NCBI GenBank assembly: GCA_947601485.1
Contig: CANQGF010000009.1
Location: forward strand, 1 to 33,408
Origin: an uncultured Bacilli bacterium
Lineage (GTDB): Bacteria; Bacillota_I; Bacilli_A; RF39; UBA660
Direction of reading: 5' to 3'
Length of the DNA: 33,408 bases
The notes under the pieces are model-generated. The model did not search any database, was not told where the DNA came from, and saw nothing but the letters and a program-made list of their open reading frames with translations. Shown piece by piece: positions 14,691-21,745 of this stretch. Position 1 is the stretch's first letter. Each line of letters begins with the position of its first letter. The translations under genes and the position numbers were made by a program.

Positions 14691-17600
14691 TTAATTTTTG
14701 ATTCTTACTCTACGACGGACATTAATTCTTTCCATTATATCTTTATAAATAAGATGAATACAGATATTTTTTTCATAATAATTAACAGAGCTAAAATCTA
14801 TTTCATCTACTACATCTTCAAATGAAGGAAGCTCATATTTATATGTATTATAATCACTTACTATAATAAAAATGGATTGTAAATCAAATTTTACAATTTT
14901 TTTCTCTTGATCTTGTACTATTCTAAAATTTTTCAAGATATTTGCTAAATACTCTTCCCCATTTTCAATTAGGGCATCTTCTTTAATACATATTGAAAGT
15001 ATTTTATCAGTATTAAAAGCATCGTTATCAATATATTGTATAGTTGAAGGAATATAAACTTCAGTAATATCTTGAGTACTAAAAACATTTCCGTCTATTG
15101 TTATAAGTCCATCATTTAAATAAACATGATTAAGAGGTACATCAATTCGACCAGTAATTTTTCTTAAACTTTTAGGCATCGCTAATATTTTTTTAGTAGC
15201 ATTCTTTTTAATATAATTAGCTAGATCAATATCTCTATCTTCAAATGGTGAACCTGTACCTATAACTGAAGAAACTTCAGAAATTTTATAAATATCTTTT
15301 ATTGATTTTATTCCTTCAGGTATCAAAAATCTATTTGAGTCCTGTGCATGATTTATATATATATAATAAAATTCAACTAAACTTTTAGGAATATTAAATA
15401 CTTGATCTTGATAAACAAAACTAATATCTTCTTTTAAAATATGAAATCTTTTAAATAATAAAGCACTTCCTAAAGTAAAGTAATTTCGATCATAAGTAAA
15501 TATTCCTTCACCAGAAAGATCCTCTTTATCGCTAATTTTAAGACCATTTTGAACAGTAATATTTTCAAATAAATTATAAAGGCTATGTTTTCCTGATTCT
15601 GTTTTATAAGTGAAATCATATTGTGATATGGCATTTAAAAAATTTAATAAAAAGAAATTATTTAAAACTTCTTGGCTATCTTTAAAAACTTCATTGTAAA
15701 AACCAATTATTCGATTATAATCTATTTTTAGTAGCCCCAAATGTCTATGAGAAGATACAATCTTTTCATGAACTATCATTTCATAATATTCTTTTTCTTT
15801 ATCATCCTCTATTTTGTCATAAAATAAATCAATAAAACCATTATTAGATAGCGTTAATGCATTATATTTTAAATTATATAAATTATAAAAATCATTATCA
15901 TCTATAGCCATATCTTCTATTTTAGAAAAATATTTTTTTTCATAAACACAACCATTAGAAAAATCAAAGTGTTCATTAAATTCTTTTGGTATATAAGCAC
16001 TATTTTTAAATTCTAATACTAAATCATTTATTTCTTTTAATAAGTCATCTTTAATTTCATAATAAAATTTCTTTTGGGTAAGTAAGGTTAATTTATGCTT
16101 TAATTTTTCTTTTTCTATTCTGTATTTACCATAATTATTTTTAATAAATTCATCTAAAGTTTTTTCTGTTTCACTAACCTTATTTAGTAACATCTCTACT
16201 TTAGCAATAACATCATTTCTTATTTTATCATCATTAAAATCCCAATCATCATATGACATTTCCTCTATCTCTTCCGAAATATTAAATATTTGTAACATTA
16301 CTTTCAAATTTTTAAATCTTGATAATAATTTAATATAAATTTCTCTAAAAATAACAAAGTAAAAACCTGCAAAAACATTGTTGTGATAGTCTTTTTTATT
16401 AAACGATGAAATTGATATATCTATATTCATATCCAAGACATCATAGTGAAAAGTAATATACTGTAAAAGTGAATGAGTAATCCCCTTATTTTCAACAAAA
16501 TTACCCATAAACATTTCATCACCTAACTCTACAAATTTAGAAAAACTTATATTATTAAAAGTTATTAATTTAAGAGTGCTATAATCAAAGGCAAACCTAT
16601 CAATATATTCTATTGTACTAGGGATTGTTATATTATAAAACTTTTGATTATAAAAAGCTTTACATCCTAATTGTTTTAAACCTTCATTTAAAATGATATT
16701 ATTAGTTTGACAATCATCAGAAAAGAGTGGAAAATAAACATCCTCTAAACTACTTGGGAAATAGACAATTTTATCATTAGCGTCTTTATCAATATTATTT
16801 AATAATTTTTCTATTTTTGGGTCACTATAATAATTGCTTTTATCAATGCTTTTTATGCCCTCTGGTAAATTATATATAGCATTTTTTTGTCCCTTTGTAA
16901 GGTACAATTTGTAAAAATCATTATATAAATTTTTTATAATGGTGGCATTTTCAACTTTAATAGATTTATCAAATAATAATTTTAAAGGTAAAAAATCTTT
17001 AAAAAAGAAATATGTTTCAAGTGGAATGGTGTTATTCAGGGTAAAGACACCATTAAAGTTAGTTGCTATACAAAAAATATCTGAACTAATTTTATAATTA
17101 TCATAAAATGAAGATAATTCACCCTTATCTAATGCTAATAATAAATTTAATAAATACTTATTTTCTAATATTTCTTCATAACTTATTTCGTTATTACCAT
17201 ATTTTAATCCATCAATTAATAAAGAAACAGCTTTTTCAATATCGCCTTTAAATAATTCATTAAAATATTCATTTCTTCCTAGTATTATGTTTTGAATCAT
17301 ACTGAATATGATATTTTGATAATATTCTAATTCTAATTTATCTGTATCTTTGTTAACAAATGTTTCAACTATTCCATCTTTGCTTATGGAAAGAGCACTA
17401 AATTTTAAATTATAAATATTTGTTAAATCACTTTCATCTATGGCAATATCTCCATATTCTTGATATTCCCGATATTCATAAAAGACACGATATTTTATTT
17501 CAATTTCTTCAATTTTTTTCAATAATTCATCCTTATGTTCTATATCAAAAGGAATTTTTAATAAGTTATTTATTTCATTATTTTTACTTTCTTCAGTTAT

Positions 17601-18341
17601 TTCAACTTTATGAATATATGTATATTCCTCTAATTGCTTTTCAACTGATGCTAAATCACTTAATATATAATTAACATCTGTTCTAACATTAATTTGTGAA
17701 TTATTATCTAATATTTGTTGTAACCAATTTAAGTGCTTTATCTTTTCATCTATTATTTCGTATTCTTTTTCCTTTTCTTCTTTACTTGGTTCAGAGTTAT
17801 ATTTACTTTCACTTTTATATCTTTCAATATTAGTTATAATACTTACTTCTATAGAATATAAAGTATTTAATGATAAACATAATCTATTTATTATATTATC
17901 AATGGCTTCTTTTTTCTTTTTACTTAAAAATAATTCTTTTCTTATTTCACTTATGGCTAGTAATCTTCCGATTACTTCATTTTGTAAAGTGTTAATATCA
18001 TTTTTATATAAATCTAACTTTTCACTATTTATTAAATAATTAATTCTATCTTCAACACTTTTTTCTTTTATTCCAGCTTCTTTTATAGAAATATTAAATA
18101 ATAGTTCAATAGTCATTTTAATATGATTATTAAGTACATCAGCTTCTAAAATTAAAGTATCATAATCTTTCATAGTTGATAAAATACTACTATACTCATT
18201 CTTATAGTAATCTACTAAACTATCGTTATTAAATTCTTTTCTTTTTGGTATTTTAATTATATCAAGAGGGCGTACTAATTCTGCATTAGTATTTATTTTA
18301 TGATGTTTAAATAACTTTTTTATTAATTCAATTAAATTCAT
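14691..18341 (-). CDS. large cytosolic protein with duplicated BspA-like LRR module
   Basis: 1216 residues, no signal peptide and no membrane helix, so probably intracellular. The N-terminal 290 residues are mainly charged helices. A ~300-residue module then occurs twice, offset by about 512 residues. Copy 1 spans about 298-600 and copy 2 about 810-1115. Both have DIAIDESDLTNIYNLK / DMAIDDNDFYNLYNLK and LPEGIKSI / IPEGIKSI. Each ends in LRR_5-like strands (ITIPSTIEYIDRFAFD / VYIPSTIQYIDNDAFN). A helical linker (about 690-790) joins them. LRR_5/BspA repeats are usually secreted, so a cytosolic form is odd. Start ATG 18341 has AAGGGGGA at 6 nt. Function unknown; a scaffold or protein-recognition role is inference only. 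Confidence 0.75.
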   Translation of the reverse strand: MNLIELIKKLFKHHKINTNAELVRPLDIIKIPKRKEFNNDSLVDYYKNEYSSILSTMKDYDTLILEADVLNNHIKMTIELLFNISIKEAGIKEKSVEDRINYLINSEKLDLYKNDINTLQNEVIGRLLAISEIRKELFLSKKKKEAIDNIINRLCLSLNTLYSIEVSIITNIERYKSESKYNSEPSKEEKEKEYEIIDEKIKHLNWLQQILDNNSQINVRTDVNYILSDLASVEKQLEEYTYIHKVEITEESKNNEINNLLKIPFDIEHKDELLKKIEEIEIKYRVFYEYREYQEYGDIAIDESDLTNIYNLKFSALSISKDGIVETFVNKDTDKLELEYYQNIIFSMIQNIILGRNEYFNELFKGDIEKAVSLLIDGLKYGNNEISYEEILENKYLLNLLLALDKGELSSFYDNYKISSDIFCIATNFNGVFTLNNTIPLETYFFFKDFLPLKLLFDKSIKVENATIIKNLYNDFYKLYLTKGQKNAIYNLPEGIKSIDKSNYYSDPKIEKLLNNIDKDANDKIVYFPSSLEDVYFPLFSDDCQTNNIILNEGLKQLGCKAFYNQKFYNITIPSTIEYIDRFAFDYSTLKLITFNNISFSKFVELGDEMFMGNFVENKGITHSLLQYITFHYDVLDMNIDISISSFNKKDYHNNVFAGFYFVIFREIYIKLLSRFKNLKVMLQIFNISEEIEEMSYDDWDFNDDKIRNDVIAKVEMLLNKVSETEKTLDEFIKNNYGKYRIEKEKLKHKLTLLTQKKFYYEIKDDLLKEINDLVLEFKNSAYIPKEFNEHFDFSNGCVYEKKYFSKIEDMAIDDNDFYNLYNLKYNALTLSNNGFIDLFYDKIEDDKEKEYYEMIVHEKIVSSHRHLGLLKIDYNRIIGFYNEVFKDSQEVLNNFFLLNFLNAISQYDFTYKTESGKHSLYNLFENITVQNGLKISDKEDLSGEGIFTYDRNYFTLGSALLFKRFHILKEDISFVYQDQVFNIPKSLVEFYYIYINHAQDSNRFLIPEGIKSIKDIYKISEVSSVIGTGSPFEDRDIDLANYIKKNATKKILAMPKSLRKITGRIDVPLNHVYLNDGLITIDGNVFSTQDITEVYIPSTIQYIDNDAFNTDKILSICIKEDALIENGEEYLANILKNFRIVQDQEKKIVKFDLQSIFIIVSDYNTYKYELPSFEDVVDEIDFSSVNYYEKNICIHLIYKDIMERINVRRRVRIKN

Positions 18342-18407
18342 AAATTATCCCCCTTGAAAAAGTATTAATTATTATAACATTTTTTACTTAAAATAAAAAG
18401 AAAAAAA

Positions 18408-18433
18408 TTACCAAATCTCTAGAGATTTGGTAA
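18408..18433 (-). terminator. 26-bp perfect palindrome bordering toxin locus 1
   Basis: Half-site TTACCAAATCTCT against its exact complement, followed on the minus strand by a long T-rich run. It ends minus-strand transcription coming through the toxin locus and so shields the downstream LRR gene. A near-identical copy lies at 21178-21204. Confidence 0.75.
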
Positions 18434-18472
18434 CAAAAATATTAATTTTTTAAAAAACTAAATTAAAAACTA

Positions 18473-18501
18473 TTTACAAAAACAAAATAAGTTGGTTTAA
18501 T
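18473..18501 (+). promoter_or_regulatory. promoter of toxin 1 mRNA
   Basis: TTTACA (18473-18478), 17-bp spacer, TTTAAT (18496-18501). The transcript would start near 18508 and carry a ~75-nt leader before the toxin start. Confidence 0.6.
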
Positions 18502-18587
18502 TAATAACTATGGAAGATGTATATGTCGTTGCCTAACTTTTTTGAAAAAACTCAGGTGGGTTTTGGATAGAAAGGCAGGTGATGTCA

Positions 18588-18674
18588 ATGAGTAAGAAAT
18601 ATCGTGAAACGATACAATTATTTATTGTTTTAGTGCTAGCACTAGCTTTGCTCCTGCTAATACTAAAAATCTAA
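18588..18674 (+). CDS. type I toxin candidate 1, 28-residue membrane peptide
   Basis: Encodes MSKKYRETIQ followed by an unbroken hydrophobic stretch of Leu/Ala/Val/Ile ending LLLILKI, i.e. a charged N-terminus and one transmembrane helix. This fits the small holin-like / Fst / TxpA type of type I toxins. Shine-Dalgarno AGGTG lies 6 nt before ATG 18588; an in-frame ATG at 18582 would add two residues. The leader contains a GGTGGGTTTTGG-like stretch shared with locus 2. A predicted antisense RNA covers the 3' end. No homology search was possible; the call rests on peptide shape plus locus architecture repeated at 21361. Confidence 0.7.
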   Translation: MSKKYRETIQLFIVLVLALALLLLILKI

Positions 18675-18722
18675 CTCGAAAGAGTTAGATAACACCATAG
18701 GCAACGCATATGCGTTTTCCTA
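18663..18722 (-). ncRNA. antisense RNA (antitoxin) 1
   Basis: A minus-strand promoter TTGTAT (18752-18757), 17 bp, extended -10 TGC-TAAAAT (18729-18737) would start an RNA near 18722. It would end at the stem CTAACTC-TTTC-GAGTTAG (18671-18688) followed by ATTTTTAG, giving about 60 nt. The terminator stem overlaps the toxin stop codon, so the RNA is fully complementary to the toxin mRNA 3' part. Its 5' end resembles the toxin mRNA 5' end (GCGTTGCCTA in both, allowing a one-base bulge). Confidence 0.65.
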
Positions 18723-18728
18723 TTTATA

Positions 18729-18757
18729 ATTTTAGCACATTTATTTTTTATATACAA
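18729..18757 (-). promoter_or_regulatory. promoter of antisense RNA 1
   Basis: TTGTAT (18752-18757), 17-bp spacer, TAAAAT (18729-18734) with extended TGC. Confidence 0.65.
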
Positions 18758-18880
18758 CAACTTTTAATTATTAGGTGATAATTCCAAAATAGCACTATAA
18801 TCCAAAAACTTATACTTTATTTAAAATAATATATAAAAAATATAAAAAGTGTTATATAATAACCAGTGAAGTGAAACAAT

Positions 18881-19297
18881 ATGACAGATCCATTTTTGCC
18901 AAAAGAATATGTAGCGTTAGCATTAATTAAAGCAAAGCTTCAACTTTTTGAAGAAAATTTTGCTACTACATCAGAACTTAATCAATTTATTTTATTTATG
19001 CAAAAGGAATTTAACGAACGCAAATTGGGCATTGTAATTAAACATGACTTATGTTTAGAAGATTTTAATATAGAGAATGGCATTGTTACCATTACTAATA
19101 GATGCTGTTTTAAATTAGATAGACTTTCTAATGAAATTCTTAATATATTAACTGATGAAACTTTAATTTTAAAATTCTTTATAGAAATTGAAGCAAAAAG
19201 ATTAGAAATTTTAAAAAGTTTTCCCAAATATTCAAAAGCTGCTCAATCTAGTACAAACAAGCTTCTATCTCTTATACCAAAAAAACATTGCAAATAG
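18881..19297 (+). CDS. unknown 138-residue protein
   Basis: Family not recognised. Charged, probably mostly helical soluble protein (MTDPFLPKEYVALALIKAKL...) with three widely spaced Cys in the middle (LCLEDF, RCCFKL) and one near the C-terminus. No signal peptide or membrane helix. Translation from ATG 18881 has only a weak purine stretch (GAAGTGAAAC) upstream, and a TATAAT-like -10 lies about 30 bp before it. It stands alone between toxin locus 1 and the flavoprotein gene, followed by its own terminator at 19332. The lack of matching neighbours gives no functional hint. Confidence 0.6.
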   Translation: MTDPFLPKEYVALALIKAKLQLFEENFATTSELNQFILFMQKEFNERKLGIVIKHDLCLEDFNIENGIVTITNRCCFKLDRLSNEILNILTDETLILKFFIEIEAKRLEILKSFPKYSKAAQSSTNKLLSLIPKKHCK

Positions 19298-19331
19298 ATA
19301 TCATGTTTTAATCTTATGAACCAATTTAACT

Positions 19332-19360
19332 ATTATGCGCAAATAGCATAATCGTTTTTA
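19332..19360 (+). terminator. terminator of the 138-residue gene
   Basis: ATTATGC (19332-19338) pairs with GCATAAT (19346-19352), followed by CGTTTTTA. Confidence 0.8.
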
Positions 19361-19377
19361 TATAAAACTAAAATTTT

Positions 19378-20268
19378 TTAATTATTAATTTTAGATATAT
19401 TACTTACAGCGTGAATGCCATCTGATGCCGCTGTTACTAATTGATAAATATCTTTTTTAATAGCATCTCCTATTGCATAAACACCTTCAATTTTAGTTTC
19501 AAAATTTTCATCAACAATAATATGTCCTTGTAAATTAGTAATATTTAAATCTTTAAAAATATCCGTATTTGGTCTATAGCCTATATAAATAAATACTCCT
19601 TTAACATCAAGTTTCATATCATTATCTAAAATAATCCCCGTAATTTTACCATCAATTTCTTGATATTCTTTAATATTTACTCCATAAATAATTTCAATAT
19701 GAGGATTATTTTTAACTTTATCAATTAAAATATCTTCCCCTTTAAAACCAGTCTTTCGATTTAAAATATATACTTTATGACAGATACTTGCTAAATATAA
19801 AGATTCTTGTAAAGCACTATTACCAGATCCAACAACGGCCACATCACTATCTCTATAGTCACTGCCTTCTAAAGTAGCATTAGTACTAATGCCTCTTCCT
19901 AATAAATCTTTTTCATTATCAAGCCCTAAATATTTAGGTTTCGTACCAGTTGCAATTATTACATTGGATGCTCTATATTCCCCTTTATCAGTCACAACTA
20001 TTCTTACATCTTCTTCAATTTTTAAATTAATTACTTCTTCTAACTTATAAGGAATAGCTAGTTCTTTAACTTGTTCAAACAAAATGTTAGCAAAATCACT
20101 ACCTTTAACATTGATAAGTCCAGGATAGTTACTAATTTTTTCAATATTATTAAGCATCCCACCGGGAGTATTTTTATCAACCATTAAAACATTTAAATTT
20201 CCTCTTTTAGCATATATACCTGCTGTAATACCCCCAATACCCATACCAATAATTATTAAATCGTACAT
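19378..20268 (-). CDS. thioredoxin-reductase-like flavoprotein lacking the redox CxxC
   Basis: 296 residues with the TrxB two-Rossmann architecture. The FAD site GMGIGG is at residues 8-13, ATGTKPKYLG near 106-115, the NAD(P) site VGSGNS at 146-151, and a C-terminal FAD motif is at GVYAIGDA with QLVTAASDGIHAV. At the position of the redox-active CATC of thioredoxin reductase the sequence reads N130-A131-T132-L133. The protein therefore cannot use the classical disulfide relay. It could be a ferredoxin/flavodoxin-NAD(P) reductase or another TrxB-fold oxidoreductase. The next gene upstream is lgt, 20 bp away, an arrangement common for trxB in Bacillota. The only Cys nearby (SICHK) is not in the active-site place. 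Confidence 0.85.
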   Translation of the reverse strand: MYDLIIIGMGIGGITAGIYAKRGNLNVLMVDKNTPGGMLNNIEKISNYPGLINVKGSDFANILFEQVKELAIPYKLEEVINLKIEEDVRIVVTDKGEYRASNVIIATGTKPKYLGLDNEKDLLGRGISTNATLEGSDYRDSDVAVVGSGNSALQESLYLASICHKVYILNRKTGFKGEDILIDKVKNNPHIEIIYGVNIKEYQEIDGKITGIILDNDMKLDVKGVFIYIGYRPNTDIFKDLNITNLQGHIIVDENFETKIEGVYAIGDAIKKDIYQLVTAASDGIHAVSNISKINN

Positions 20269-20288
20269 ATAAAACCTTTCTATTCTCT

Positions 20289-21080
20289 TTATTTATCATT
20301 ATATAAATCTTCAAATTTACTTTTTCTACATAAAATAACAAAAATAACTAAACCCGCTATAAAAGAAATAAGTGATACAATTTGAGCCATTCTAAATCCA
20401 CCTAACATAAGAGAGTCTGTCCGCATAGCTTCAATAAAGAATCTACCTATTGAATAATACATTAAATAAAGACATGTTAATTGTCCTCTTTTTAAATAAC
20501 GGATTCTTCTTACAAAAAGAAGAATAATAAATCCAATTAAACAATACATACTTTCATAGAAGAAAGTAGGATGATAATATACATTACCAATTTTCATACC
20601 ATTAATAATAAATTCTGGAATGTGTAATTCTTTTAATCTATAATAAGTTGTGGCAAACCCATGAGCCTCACTATTGAAGAAATTTCCCCATCTTCCAATA
20701 GCTTGTGCTAATAAAAGAGGTACTACCACTATATCAGTCATTTTAAAAGGATTAACATCGTTCTTTTTGCAATAAATAAGTAAAGTTAAAAAGCCAGCAA
20801 TTATTCCACCATGAATGGCAAGTCCGCCTTCCCAAACTTTAAAAATATCTAGAATATTATCTTTATAATAAGAAAAATTAAAGATACAATAATAAATTCT
20901 TGCTCCAATTAATCCAAAAATAATAACCCAAAAGAATAAATTAACTACAAAATCTGTAGATAAATTAAACCTTTTACTCTCTTTTAAAACAATGAATAAA
21001 CCTAAAATCATCCCAAGTAATATCATAAGGGAATACCATCTAATTTCTACATTAAAGATAGTAAATGCCACTGGATTCAT
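20289..21080 (-). CDS. lgt: prolipoprotein diacylglyceryl transferase Lgt
   Basis: About 263 residues, normal length. A polytopic membrane enzyme that transfers diacylglycerol to the lipobox Cys of prelipoproteins. The opening NPVAFTIFNVEIRWYSLMIL, the central VWEGGLAIHGGIIAGF and the Lgt signature GRWGNFFNSEAHG are all present; about seven hydrophobic helices are visible. Two adjacent ATGs occur (21083, 21080). The second is preferred because GAGGTG then sits 5 nt away. A promoter lies at 21101-21129. Co-transcribed with the flavoprotein gene. Confidence 0.96.
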   Translation of the reverse strand: MNPVAFTIFNVEIRWYSLMILLGMILGLFIVLKESKRFNLSTDFVVNLFFWVIIFGLIGARIYYCIFNFSYYKDNILDIFKVWEGGLAIHGGIIAGFLTLLIYCKKNDVNPFKMTDIVVVPLLLAQAIGRWGNFFNSEAHGFATTYYRLKELHIPEFIINGMKIGNVYYHPTFFYESMYCLIGFIILLFVRRIRYLKRGQLTCLYLMYYSIGRFFIEAMRTDSLMLGGFRMAQIVSLISFIAGLVIFVILCRKSKFEDLYNDK

Positions 21081-21100
21081 CATATCACCTCATATGTATA

Positions 21101-21129
21101 ATTATAAAGCAAAAAAGATAACCTGTGAA
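21101..21129 (-). promoter_or_regulatory. promoter of lgt
   Basis: Minus-strand TTCACA (21124-21129), 17-bp spacer, TATAAT (21101-21106). Confidence 0.65.
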
Positions 21130-21177
21130 TAGCAAGTTAATTTAAATTTAATAATTTTCGTTAATGAAAGAAAAATA

Positions 21178-21204
21178 TTACCAAATCTCTAAGAGATTTG
21201 GTAA
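21178..21204 (-). terminator. palindrome bordering toxin locus 2
   Basis: Same TTACCAAATCTCT half-site as 18408-18433 with one extra central A. On the minus strand it is followed by ATATTTTTC. It sits between toxin locus 2 and the lgt promoter, as the first copy sits between locus 1 and the LRR gene. Confidence 0.7.
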
Positions 21205-21234
21205 TACAATCGTCTTTTTTAATTAGTTTAGGTC

Positions 21235-21264
21235 TTTACATTGTAAAAAATATTGTGATTAAAT
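21235..21264 (+). promoter_or_regulatory. promoter of toxin 2 mRNA
   Basis: TTTACA (21235-21240), 18-bp spacer, TTAAAT (21259-21264) with extended TGA. It predicts a start at AGGAGAAC (21271), exactly as the antisense promoter does on the other strand. Confidence 0.6.
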
Positions 21265-21360
21265 AGATATAGGAGAACTATTATGCGTTACCGTACTAAA
21301 TTCAAAAACTTTTTACACCAAGGTGTAGGGGGTTTTGGAAGTTAGGAAGGAGTGATGCTT

Positions 21361-21459
21361 ATGAGAGATAAAAGTCGCGTAGATTTTTTATTAATCATTA
21401 TTTTTATTCAAGTTTTAGCGTTGCTAATTCTGATAATAAAAATAGCTAGCCGAGGCTAG
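21361..21459 (+). CDS. type I toxin candidate 2, 32-residue membrane peptide
   Basis: Encodes MRDKSRVDF, then a hydrophobic helix (LLIIIFIQVLALLILIIKIA) and SRG. Strong Shine-Dalgarno AAGGAG lies 8 nt before ATG 21361. The leader contains TACACC-AA-GGTGTA followed by GGGGGTTTTGG, matching the GGTGGGTTTTGG of locus 1. The last codons form the stem GCTAGC...GCTAGC that terminates the antisense RNA. Peptide shape and locus plan are as in locus 1, although the amino acid sequences are only loosely similar. Confidence 0.72.
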   Translation: MRDKSRVDFLLIIIFIQVLALLILIIKIASRG

Positions 21460-21491
21460 CATGCAACACAGGTAACGTATAACGTTCTCCT
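21436..21491 (-). ncRNA. antisense RNA (antitoxin) 2
   Basis: Promoter TTGAAT (21522-21527), 18-bp spacer, extended -10 TGA-TAAAAT (21498-21506); start near 21491 at AGGAGAACG. Terminator stem GCTAGC-CTCG-GCTAGC (21445-21460) is followed by TATTTTTATT. Length is about 56 nt. It is complementary to the end of the toxin coding region and its 3' flank, and its 5' end copies that of the toxin mRNA. Confidence 0.7.
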
Positions 21492-21600
21492 ACAAATATT
21501 TTATCATAATTAATAAATTAAATTCAATATTTTTTTAAATTTTATTTTAGCAAAATTAGTTTTGACTTTATTTTACATAAGTATTAATTTTTTTATTAAA

Positions 21601-21651
21601 ATAGCTAGCCGAAGCTAGCAAGAAACACTAGGTAACGTATAACGTTCTCCT
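21601..21651 (-). ncRNA. orphan second copy of the antisense RNA gene
   Basis: About 85% identical to 21436-21506 by eye. It has the same AGGAGAACG start, the same extended -10 TGA-TAAAAT (21658-21666), TTGAAT -35 (21682-21687), and a terminator GCTAGC-TTCG-GCTAGC with a UUCG loop followed by TATTTTAAT. No toxin reading frame accompanies it: upstream of the stem the toxin sequence is absent. Confidence 0.7.
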
Positions 21652-21676
21652 ACAGATATTTTATCATAATTAATAA

Positions 21677-21724
21677 ATTAAATTCAATTCTTTTTGCACA
21701 ATTAAATTCAATTCTTTTTGCACA
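21677..21724. repeat. 24-bp tandem duplication at the orphan antitoxin promoter
   Basis: Positions 21677-21700 and 21701-21724 are identical. Each copy carries the TTGAAT -35 hexamer (minus strand), so the -35 and its upstream context are doubled. Confidence 0.85.
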
Positions 21725-21745
21725 AATTAGAGTAAAATGATAATC

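Noticed and set aside
18408-21727. CRISPR array from repeated palindromes and antitoxin copies
   Set aside because: The repeats are far apart, few and each tied to promoters and a small reading frame; no regular spacers and no cas genes.
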